Below, one piece after another: positions 24,973 through 32,674 of a stretch of DNA of 64,000 nucleotides. Positions within the stretch are counted from its first letter, which is position 1, and every line of letters starts with the position of its first letter. Source of the stretch: Sideroxydans sp. (lineage in GTDB: Bacteria; Pseudomonadota; Gammaproteobacteria; Burkholderiales; Gallionellaceae). The notes under the pieces were generated by a model. The model worked only from the letters and a program-made list of their open reading frames with translations. It was not told where the DNA came from and did no database searches. The DNA is taken from contig JAQTUV010000001.1 in assembly GCA_028707175.1 (NCBI GenBank), positions 372,001 through 436,000 on the forward strand, in the 5' to 3' direction. The translations under genes and the position numbers were made by a program.

Positions 24973-26628
24973 ATGCAACTTAGTAGAAACCTTTGCTTCG
25001 CGATGTTGGTGGTAACAGCAAATCCGGTATTGGCCAAACCTATCACTGCCGATAAGGACGGGGCACTGGGTCTTTATTCTACAAGCGAAGTGCAGCTTGC
25101 CAACGGCAAGTGTCAGAACTGTCCGACCATTCCTCAAGCGAAATGGTATTTCGAGCAGGACTTGATTGCCGTGCCAGCAGCCAATCGTCCGGTGTCAGAA
25201 TATGCGCCTACAGAGGCGCAGCAGGATGTGCGGCAATGGAGCTCGCAATCCGGCAAGAACGATCTGGATGCTTTGCCGCCGCTAGTGTGGCTGGGTTCCA
25301 GCCAAGTGGTGGAGCGCGCCGCACTGGCGCAAGACGGCCAGCACATCAAGTTGGATGGCGGCGAGACGATGGGCTTCGGCATCACGCCGAAAATTCCCAC
25401 CAACCTTTCCTACTACGATGCCAGCACGCAGCAGTTCTTTAGTCAGCGCCCATTGCGCATGCGCGGCGATACGGTGAAGGAATCCGATGGTAGCGACAAG
25501 TTCGTGGCGCGCACCATCTGGCCGCTGGATTTCAGTTTGCCTGCGAGCGCGCCACTCCAGACCTTGAGCAATGGCGAAACACTACAAACATTGGTGCAGG
25601 CCGAACAGGGCGGGGCGAAAAGCGCATACAGCACCCGCGTATTGTGGGAGCGCCAGCCGGGAAAAGGGCGCGATTGGGCGGGCAAGGCTGTGGTCGGATT
25701 GATGCTCAACGGTGCGCAGGGCGATGACGACGAAGCTCACGGCGGGCATTTTGGCGTGGTCACCGGACGCTATGAAGCCGATGGAAACTGGTCGCGTTGG
25801 TTGGTCAATAATTTTTATAACCTCGATTCGTTCAGCGAGAAAGGCATCGTCTCCGCCGTCACACCGATGGACAAATACCTGATGGACTTGAACAACGGCC
25901 AGAGTTTTTACCGGCCTTCCTACATGCTGGTGGCTGTGCTGAAAAGTGACGTGCCGGCTCGCCAATATCAGGCCGCGATCAACCGCGTGTACAACCATTT
26001 CTACCGCCACGATTTTGTCTATAACCACTCTCAAGCCAACTGCTCCGGCATCAGTCTCGATACCTTTCGTAGCCTAGGCTGGAACGTGCCGCAGCGCGGC
26101 GACGCAGGTTTGCCCAAAGCCAGCGCAGCTTATGTTTATGTTGCGGCGACATCGACCAGTCTTGCTGATGGACGCAAGATTTACGACTACCTGAGCGAAG
26201 AAACTACGCGTCTGTATCCCGCCGTCGCTTTCGACGCGATGGGCAATGACTTGCTGGCTCTGGCGCAAAATAAGACCGGCAGAACCCTGAGCAATTTCGA
26301 AAAGGAAATGGGCGACAATCTCGAAGCCCTGATCTACGTGCGTATCCCGCAAATACCTTCTAGCCGTGCGTTTGGACAGGCACCGGTGTACAGCTTTGAC
26401 CAGTACATGAAGCAAGCGCCAGAAGATCGCAGCCAATGGAAAATCGTCCCGACCGAACCCCGTCCTTTCCCCGCAGCGCTACGCGATGGATTAGCGTTGC
26501 AACAAGAACAAACTAGCCCAGTGCCCTTGCCTATAGGCTTACTAGGTGCGGGATTGATGTTGGGGGTGGCCGGTGTAGGGAAAAAAGTTTTGAAGAAACG
26601 AAGAGGGCGTGGAGGTGTGCTCCGATAA
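24973..26628 (+). CDS. Exported protein with permuted papain-like core and C-terminal anchor, unrecognised family
   Basis: 551 residues from ATG at 24973, chosen because AAGGAGAA precedes it and the protein then begins with a signal peptide (MQLSRNLCFAMLVVTANPVLAKP). A CxxC pair is at 47-50. Around residue 259, EAHGGHFGVVTGRYE is followed by Cys357 in HSQANCSGISLDTFRSLGW. A His-then-Cys order with these flanks resembles permuted NlpC/P60-like hydrolases. The C-terminus (about 515-551) is PVPLP, then a hydrophobic helix, then KKVLKKRRGRG, which looks like a VPLPA-type sorting/anchor signal. Family and substrate are unknown. It sits between the LplT and PlsC-like genes. Confidence 0.6.
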   Translation: MQLSRNLCFAMLVVTANPVLAKPITADKDGALGLYSTSEVQLANGKCQNCPTIPQAKWYFEQDLIAVPAANRPVSEYAPTEAQQDVRQWSSQSGKNDLDALPPLVWLGSSQVVERAALAQDGQHIKLDGGETMGFGITPKIPTNLSYYDASTQQFFSQRPLRMRGDTVKESDGSDKFVARTIWPLDFSLPASAPLQTLSNGETLQTLVQAEQGGAKSAYSTRVLWERQPGKGRDWAGKAVVGLMLNGAQGDDDEAHGGHFGVVTGRYEADGNWSRWLVNNFYNLDSFSEKGIVSAVTPMDKYLMDLNNGQSFYRPSYMLVAVLKSDVPARQYQAAINRVYNHFYRHDFVYNHSQANCSGISLDTFRSLGWNVPQRGDAGLPKASAAYVYVAATSTSLADGRKIYDYLSEETTRLYPAVAFDAMGNDLLALAQNKTGRTLSNFEKEMGDNLEALIYVRIPQIPSSRAFGQAPVYSFDQYMKQAPEDRSQWKIVPTEPRPFPAALRDGLALQQEQTSPVPLPIGLLGAGLMLGVAGVGKKVLKKRRGRGGVLR

Positions 26629-26783
26629 GCAAATTACCCGATGTCTCGTGTAAGGTTTTGTAGTTCGGGTTAGCGGAGCGGAACTTGATGTTGAAGAAAG
26701 ATGCAACGCGCCTTATCGGGTTGCGCTGTGCTGCCCCAGCTTACGACTGCTAAACAATCCCACAATTTTTTCGGAGCTGAACC

Positions 26784-28001
26784 TTGAAAATCTATTGGTA
26801 TCGCCTGCTAAGCTACTTGCTGACCGCGCTTTACTATCACCGTGTGCGAGTCATCAATCCGCAGCTGTTGCCGGGAGATGGGGCGGTATTGTTTGTCGCG
26901 TTGCACCGAAATGGAGCGGTCGATGGTTATGTATATAAGTCGGTCATTCCGCGCGCGAACTTTTTGATCTCGGTGCAGTTGCGGCGCAGCTTACTCGGGA
27001 GGATATTTTTTAGCGGTGTTGAGGTGGCGCGTAGCAAAGATGGTGCGCACAATCAGGGCGAAAACGATACTGCATTGCAAGTGTGTGCGAACTATGTGCA
27101 GCAGGGCGGGGCGCTGGTCATCATGCCGGAGGGCAGTAGCAATCTAGGACACAGACATTTGCCGTTGCACAAAGGTGCGGCGCGGATTTTGGCGCAACTC
27201 ATTGAGCATCCTGAACTTCCGTTGCGCGTGGTTCCGCTGGGAATTCATTTCGAGCGGGCATGGGCGTGGCAGAGCGATGTGGAAGTAGTGGTGGGTGAGG
27301 CGATCAGCACCACCTTGCCCGCTGGTATGACACTCGCGGAGCAGGTCAATCATTTGCACGAACGCATTGCGCATTCGCTTGAGTTGCTCGCGGTGCAAGC
27401 CGACAATGATTCTCAATTCGCTACGCGCGAAAGCATTGCCTACGCGGCGACGTTGGGCAGCCAGCGCAGTTATTTCGCGGTGCTGAAAGCGCTGGAACAG
27501 GGCATGCCCGAAGTCGAAATGATGTCGGCTCAATTGGAGCATGAGCTTGCGCGCGCACCGAGGGGCTCGCAGCTGTGGAGGCATCAAGGTGTGCCGCTGA
27601 TGCCGATGAATTTTGCCTGGATGTATCCGTTGTTGTGGCTGCTGTTGCTGCCGCTGGTTGTGTTTTCTTGTGTCAGCAATGTGCCGCCGTTGTTGTGTGC
27701 ATGGTGGGCAGGTAAACGTTTCAGCGATGGCCGCAATACCATCGCGCTGTGGCGTTTACTGGTCGGGTTTCCGTGTTTGCTGTTGTGGGTGGCAAGCTTG
27801 CTGTTGGCGGCGCTGTGGCTGCATCTGCTACCGCTGTGGTTGGCCTATGTGGCGGTCAGCGTGCTCGGTTTGAAGTCGCTGCGACGTGTCGAGAAGCTCA
27901 CGATCACTTTGCACAATTGGACGTTGGCCCCCGCGTTGCGCCAGCCGTTGCTGCGTTGGCGCGCAGAACTTGAAACCTTGATGCGAGCCAGCGATGTTTG
28001 A
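26784..28001 (+). CDS. PlsC-like 1-acylglycerol-3-phosphate acyltransferase with C-terminal membrane domain
   Basis: 405 residues. The acyltransferase half (1-230) has HRNGAVDG (catalytic His-x5-Asp instead of the usual His-x4-Asp), then LVIMPEGSSNLGHRHLPLHKGAARI as the FPEG-type motif. Residues about 275-365 contain three or four hydrophobic helices rich in Trp/Leu, an addition absent from simple PlsC. Start is TTG at 26784 with TCGGAGC upstream. The stop overlaps the PAP2 gene by 8 bases. Acyl transfer to a lysolipid is likely; the altered catalytic spacing makes the exact acceptor uncertain. Confidence 0.78.
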   Translation: MKIYWYRLLSYLLTALYYHRVRVINPQLLPGDGAVLFVALHRNGAVDGYVYKSVIPRANFLISVQLRRSLLGRIFFSGVEVARSKDGAHNQGENDTALQVCANYVQQGGALVIMPEGSSNLGHRHLPLHKGAARILAQLIEHPELPLRVVPLGIHFERAWAWQSDVEVVVGEAISTTLPAGMTLAEQVNHLHERIAHSLELLAVQADNDSQFATRESIAYAATLGSQRSYFAVLKALEQGMPEVEMMSAQLEHELARAPRGSQLWRHQGVPLMPMNFAWMYPLLWLLLLPLVVFSCVSNVPPLLCAWWAGKRFSDGRNTIALWRLLVGFPCLLLWVASLLLAALWLHLLPLWLAYVAVSVLGLKSLRRVEKLTITLHNWTLAPALRQPLLRWRAELETLMRASDV

Positions 28002-28860
28002 TCGTTCCCGACCTTCTTATGCGCTGTTTCAGCACGAGCTATTCTTCGGTAGCTATCTACTGATTACCTTTCTGCGCCTGATGTTTACGCAGGGGCTGTT
28101 CGGGATGGATACATTGGTGTATTTCATCGGGCTGGTGTTTGCGCTGACACTGATCTATTACGAACAGCGCACCCACACCAGCGCTGCATTGCGCTGGCGC
28201 TTGCTGTTCTATCCGATTGTGATGAACGTATATTTTCAGCAGATGCGTAGTGCCGTGCCAGCCATCACACCGGAGCGGTTCGATGCGAATCTGCGTGCCA
28301 TCGACCGCGCGCTGCTCGGAGATACGCCGTCCATCCTGTGGCAGCATCTTGCCAATCCTGCGCTCACCGAAATCCTAAGTCTGTGTTATTTGTTTTTCTT
28401 TCCTTACTTGCTGCTGGCGGTGGTCGTGCATTTCATCGGCCCCATCGAGCGTTGCAAAACGTTTGTCGTGGGCCTATTTTCGCTCTACGGCATCGGTTTT
28501 CTCGGTTACACGCTAGTGCCTGCCGCTGGGCCATATTTGGCTTTTAATGAGGCATTCGACAGCAGCTTGATCGCGGGGCCGGTGAGCAAATTCAACGATG
28601 AACTGGTGCGTATGGGGTCGAGCGGGGTCGATGTGTTTCCCAGCCTACACGTGGCCGTTTCGTTGTTTATCCTAGGTTTTGATTTTCAGCACAACAAACG
28701 CCGGTTCTGGATATTTCTCATTCCGTGCATCGGCTTGTGGTGTTCGACTTTGTACTTGCGCTATCACTACCTGATCGATGTGCTGTGCGGAATCTTGCTG
28801 GCCAGCTGGGCACTGTGGATCGCCAACCGTTATGAACTTTCAAAGGAGACTGCAATATGA
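27994..28860 (+). CDS. PAP2-family membrane phosphatase / Aur1-like inositolphosphotransferase
   Basis: 288 residues, six or so transmembrane helices. Conserved blocks of the PAP2/Aur1 group: YTLVPAAGPY, then VDVFPSLHVAVSLFI (the S-L-H motif) and CSTLYLRYHYLIDVLCGILLA (the second H-Y-x-x-D-V motif). These residues hydrolyse or transfer phosphate from lipid head groups. The YTLVPAAGPYLAF and PSLHV blocks are closer to Aur1/Ipt1-like enzymes than to undecaprenyl-pyrophosphate phosphatases. It overlaps the acyltransferase gene upstream by 8 bases and the dikinase downstream by 4. Confidence 0.85.
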   Translation: MFDRSRPSYALFQHELFFGSYLLITFLRLMFTQGLFGMDTLVYFIGLVFALTLIYYEQRTHTSAALRWRLLFYPIVMNVYFQQMRSAVPAITPERFDANLRAIDRALLGDTPSILWQHLANPALTEILSLCYLFFFPYLLLAVVVHFIGPIERCKTFVVGLFSLYGIGFLGYTLVPAAGPYLAFNEAFDSSLIAGPVSKFNDELVRMGSSGVDVFPSLHVAVSLFILGFDFQHNKRRFWIFLIPCIGLWCSTLYLRYHYLIDVLCGILLASWALWIANRYELSKETAI

Positions 28861-31373
28861 ACTGGACGCTTGCTTTTACCGATGCCGAAGCCTGTCAGCA
28901 CGACCTATCCGGTGGTAAGGGCGCGAACCTGGCGCTGCTTACGCAACAAGGTTTCCCCGTGCCGAATGGCTTTGTCGTTACAGCAGCCAGTTACCGCGAA
29001 TTCGTCAAAAATGCCGATATGCTGCACGCGGCGATTGGCAATTTTGATCTAGCCGATGCGGGGAAGCTGCAAACGCAGGCGACGCAGTTACGTGCCGAGC
29101 TGGAAAAAATTCCGTTGCCCGCCGCCATAGAAGCCTCTATCCGCCAGCGGCTGGCGAGCTTCGAGGAAGGTGCTGCATTCTCGGTGCGTTCTTCTTCGAC
29201 TTTCGAAGATTTGGCCAGCGCGGCATTCGCCGGGCAGCACGATACTTACCTCAACGTCCACGGCGCGGATTTCATTCTGGATCGCATCCGTGCCTGTTAC
29301 GCCTCGCTTTGGCAAGACCGTGCCATCGCTTATCGCGCGCGGCTGGGCTTCGACCATCTGCAAGCCACCATGGCGGTGGTGGTGCAAACCATGATTCCCT
29401 CCGACATTTCCGGTGTTGGTTTCACCATCAACCCGATCAGCGGTGCAATTGACGAGATGCTGGTCAACGCCAACTTCGGCCTAGGTGAATCGGTGGTCAG
29501 CGGCGAGGGGGCCATTGACCAGTTCGTGCTGGCACGCGATGGCAGTCTGCGCAGCAGCGTGATCGGCGAAAAGCACCAACGCATCATCAATACCGAGCAA
29601 GGCACACGGGAAATTTCCGTCAGCTCGCAAGATGCAAACCAGCCCAGCATGGATGCGCAACAGCTGTCTGCACTGGCCGACCTGATGCGTCGAGTGGAAG
29701 CCACCTACCAGTTTCCGCAGGATATTGAATGGGCGATGCATAACGAAAAACTGTGGTTGCTGCAATCGCGCCCAGTCACCACCATCCCGCCGCGTTGGAC
29801 GCGCGACGAATCCGCCGAGCGTTTTCCCAACGTCATTACGCCGCTGGCATGGGAAATGGTGGAGGAAGGTTTCCACCGCTCGCTAAACCATTCGTTCAAG
29901 TTGATGGGCTACCCAGCCTTCTCTGGCAAGTGGTTCGCGATGTTCGATCACTATATTTATGGCAACCAAAACGCCGTCGAAATCTATGGAAGACGGATGC
30001 CGTTCGTTATTAGAAATTTGCAGGAACTGGAAGCCGTCATCCCGAAACTGCGCGACGATTTCGCTTGGGTACAAGATTTGCCGCTGGAATGGTCGCGCGA
30101 TTTGGATTATTACTTGCTGAGTCTGGGTGAGTTGAATGCGGAAGATTTGCGCGAGAAAAATCTGGCGGAGGTGTGGGCGTTTGTGCGGCGGGTGAACCAA
30201 CTGGGTGCGGACTATTTCCTACCGAATATTGCCATCTCTATCACGCAGCGCACGTTGTATAGATTGCTGCACAGTTTGTTTCAGATGCTCACAGGCGATG
30301 CGCAGCAAGCGGCGGCGCTGTTCGATACGCTGATCGCGCACACCGAAACTAAGACCGGTATCGTCAACAAAGAGTTGGCGTCGCTGGCTGCAGAGATTCG
30401 TCAGAATCCGACGCTGAAAAAAACGATCGCAGCCAACAATTCGAAATCAGTGATTGAAAAAAGAATGCTCGAAACATTTGGCGAATTCTCAGCGCACTTC
30501 AATAAATTCCTGCGCGATCACGGCCACCGCGAAGTAGATTTCGATCCCTACCAACCCACATGGATTGAAGCGCCATGGATCGTGCTAGATAACCTGCGCT
30601 TGATGGCCGCCGAACACGACACGCAAGATCAACGCGCAAGAGAACGCGACATCAAACTGAAAATGCAGGAGGCAGAATTGCAGTTGTACAGCCGCATCCC
30701 GCAGCACCTGCATTTTTTCTTCCACGAAATTTTGCGACTGGTACGCGCCTACACCACGCTAGATGATGTGGAGCATTACCACACCACGCGCCTTACACTG
30801 CCACTGCGCAAAGGTTTGCGTCGTCTAGGTGAGCATCTGCAAGCGCGTGGTGTGCTGCACGAACCGATGGATGTGTTCTTCGCGCATTACCTCCCGTTGC
30901 AAGAGGCCGTGCAACGCGATGATTCAGTCCTGTGGCAAGCATTGGCGCAATCCATACAGCAAGAAAAAGCATCTTACCTCGCGCACCGTGACGGCTCGGC
31001 TGCGTGGGAATGGGGCAGTATCGCAGCGGACGGTGATGCGGAAATTTCTGGCGACACATTACACGGTTTGGCGGGCAGTGCAGGCATCGCAGAAGGCGCG
31101 GTATATATCGTGCGCTCGCCCGAAGATTTTGCCGCTTTTCCCAAGGGGGCGGTGCTGGTCGCACGTACCACCAACCCTGCGTGGACGCCGCTGTTCTATA
31201 ACGCTTGTGCCGTCATCACCGAAAGCGGTGGGCCTCTTTCGCACGGTGCAGTCACCGCGCGCGAAATGCAAATCCCCGCAGTGATGAGTGTGCGCGATGT
31301 AATGAAAAAACTGAGCAACGGACAGCGCGTGACAGTGGATGGAAGTAAAGGAAGTGTGACTTTACAAGCATAA
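28857..31373 (+). CDS. PEP-synthase/rifampin-phosphotransferase-like dikinase
   Basis: 838 residues. The N-terminal ATP-grasp domain of the PPDK/PEP-synthase type has SGGKGANLALLTQQGFPVPNG, FSVRSSSTFEDLASAAFAGQ and IEWAMHNEKLWLLQSRPVTT. The C-terminal swivelling His domain has GPLSHGAVTAREMQIPAVM, where His is the phosphorylated residue, and GQRVTVDGSKGSV. There is no PEP/pyruvate-binding TIM barrel; the middle (330-740) is a long helical region. That layout matches rifampin phosphotransferase-like enzymes, which transfer the beta-phosphate of ATP to a small molecule. The acceptor is unknown. ATG overlaps the PAP2 stop by 4 bases, so it is coupled to lipid genes. Confidence 0.82.
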   Translation: MNWTLAFTDAEACQHDLSGGKGANLALLTQQGFPVPNGFVVTAASYREFVKNADMLHAAIGNFDLADAGKLQTQATQLRAELEKIPLPAAIEASIRQRLASFEEGAAFSVRSSSTFEDLASAAFAGQHDTYLNVHGADFILDRIRACYASLWQDRAIAYRARLGFDHLQATMAVVVQTMIPSDISGVGFTINPISGAIDEMLVNANFGLGESVVSGEGAIDQFVLARDGSLRSSVIGEKHQRIINTEQGTREISVSSQDANQPSMDAQQLSALADLMRRVEATYQFPQDIEWAMHNEKLWLLQSRPVTTIPPRWTRDESAERFPNVITPLAWEMVEEGFHRSLNHSFKLMGYPAFSGKWFAMFDHYIYGNQNAVEIYGRRMPFVIRNLQELEAVIPKLRDDFAWVQDLPLEWSRDLDYYLLSLGELNAEDLREKNLAEVWAFVRRVNQLGADYFLPNIAISITQRTLYRLLHSLFQMLTGDAQQAAALFDTLIAHTETKTGIVNKELASLAAEIRQNPTLKKTIAANNSKSVIEKRMLETFGEFSAHFNKFLRDHGHREVDFDPYQPTWIEAPWIVLDNLRLMAAEHDTQDQRARERDIKLKMQEAELQLYSRIPQHLHFFFHEILRLVRAYTTLDDVEHYHTTRLTLPLRKGLRRLGEHLQARGVLHEPMDVFFAHYLPLQEAVQRDDSVLWQALAQSIQQEKASYLAHRDGSAAWEWGSIAADGDAEISGDTLHGLAGSAGIAEGAVYIVRSPEDFAAFPKGAVLVARTTNPAWTPLFYNACAVITESGGPLSHGAVTAREMQIPAVMSVRDVMKKLSNGQRVTVDGSKGSVTLQA

Positions 31374-31573
31374 AGAGTGCGGTGAGCTCCATCTCGGCTA
31401 TTCGAGATGGGGCCCGATTAGGGCATTGAGGCGGTGTATATGACCAAAACAATGCTAATTATTTTGTGAGTAAGAAGAATTGAACTGTGATAAATAGCTT
31501 GCAGTCATTTGTGGCGCTACGAAGTGAATTTAATTGTGGCTAGAATTTCTTTATGTATTTATTTTGAGAGGGG

Positions 31574-31993
31574 ATGAATATGAATAGCAAGGTACAAAAA
31601 CCGACTGCAGCATTTGTGGCGGCTGCTTGGGCTGCACTTCTTTTAGGGTCGTTGGCATTTGCGATTGGACTATGGAATGCCGAAATGCAGCTTAGTGAGA
31701 AAGGCTATTTTGCTACGGTTATTTTGTATGGCTTGTTCTCAGCGGTATCGTTGCAGAAGACAGTGCGTGACCAGTTGGATGGCATCCCAGTAACAGGGAT
31801 TTATTACAATTTATGCTGGGGGTCCTTGGCTATTTCTATATTTCTTCTTGCGGTGGGATTGTGGTTTTCGAATTTATTGTTGAGCGAGAAAGGCTTTTAT
31901 GCGATGGCATTCCTACTCAGCCTATTCGGAGCAATATCTGTTCAGAAAAACATCAGAGATATTGCGCTGTTGGGGGATGAAGTAGAAAAATAA
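31574..31993 (+). CDS. YiaA/YiaB family inner-membrane protein
   Basis: 139 residues containing two tandem copies of the YiaAB repeat: a pair of helices with GLWNAEMQLSEKGYFATVILYGLFSAVSLQKTVRD, repeated as GLWFSNLLLSEKGFYAMAFLLSLFGAISVQKNIRD. Four transmembrane helices in all. Function is unknown. Two ATGs (31574 and 31580) share the upstream GAGAGGGG; 31580 has the better spacing. A terminator follows at 32054. Confidence 0.88.
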   Translation: MNMNSKVQKPTAAFVAAAWAALLLGSLAFAIGLWNAEMQLSEKGYFATVILYGLFSAVSLQKTVRDQLDGIPVTGIYYNLCWGSLAISIFLLAVGLWFSNLLLSEKGFYAMAFLLSLFGAISVQKNIRDIALLGDEVEK

Positions 31994-32053
31994 TCAATGC
32001 TGTTTGTATACCATCAGCGGTATACAACTCCGATTTTCAGTTGTGAGTGTTTG

Positions 32054-32080
32054 AGGGGCATCGTCACGATGCCCCTTTTT
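32054..32080. terminator. Bidirectional terminator between yiaAB and cytochrome b561 genes
   Basis: A 10-base perfect stem, AGGGGCATCG at 32054-32063 and CGATGCCCCT at 32067-32076, with a TCA loop, is followed by TTTT. It lies between convergent genes, though the T-run favours the plus strand. Confidence 0.85.
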
Positions 32081-32092
32081 GATTTACTGTAA

Positions 32093-32614
32093 TCAATCTT
32101 CGAAGCGTTTGATCATGATCCTGCGCAGCAAGTTGTCTTTCACGACGAGCTGGTGATACAGCGCAGCTGCGACGTGGAACACCACCAGCAGAACCATGAT
32201 GCCGATGAACAGTTCATGGAATTCTTTGGCAGGTACGTTGTGGAAGTCTGGGATCAAACTTGGGTCATTCGCCTTGAACGCATCGATCAAGCCCGAGGTG
32301 ACTACGGTGATGAAGCCGGAGATCGCTGTCGCCATAACTACTAGATTCAATCCCAAGTGTGTGAGCGCAGCGACTTTGTTCAGCATCGGATTCGCATTGG
32401 CATCGGTTGGGGCGCCATCTTTCTTGCGGAACCAAATGCGTACCAATGTAAGTAACAGAATCAGGTCGCCGATGAGGAAGTGAGCGGGGTACATCGCGAG
32501 TTTGCCTGCTGCGTCTTTGCTCTCTGCGACTTCATGTCCCAGATAGAAAGCGACGATGACGAGGACGAAGATGAGCCAGTGCATCAGGGCGGTACGTTTG
32601 CTGTATTGCTTCAT
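32093..32614 (-). CDS. Cytochrome b561 family protein
   Basis: About 173 residues from ATG at 32614, which is preceded by CAGGAGAATTT; an upstream in-frame ATG at 32644 has no such site. Four transmembrane helices with histidine haem ligands: RTALMHWLIFVLV (His in helix 1), YPAHFLIGDLILLLT (helix 2) and FHELFIGIMVLLVVFHVAAALYHQLV (helix 4). This is the bacterial CybB-type cytochrome b561, which moves electrons between ubiquinol and periplasmic acceptors. It is monocistronic. Confidence 0.88.
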   Translation of the reverse strand: MKQYSKRTALMHWLIFVLVIVAFYLGHEVAESKDAAGKLAMYPAHFLIGDLILLLTLVRIWFRKKDGAPTDANANPMLNKVAALTHLGLNLVVMATAISGFITVVTSGLIDAFKANDPSLIPDFHNVPAKEFHELFIGIMVLLVVFHVAAALYHQLVVKDNLLRRIMIKRFED

Positions 32615-32674
32615 GAAATTCTCCTGTAAAAAAAGCCCGTGCATTTTAACGGATTGCTTGGGAAATTAGCCCTG

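Noticed and set aside
26629..26783. Possible small RNA or riboswitch in the gap before the PlsC-like gene
   Set aside because: It contains only a fragment resembling a common GTTCGGGTTAGCGGAGCG-type repeat and a loose hairpin; no riboswitch core or promoter is visible.
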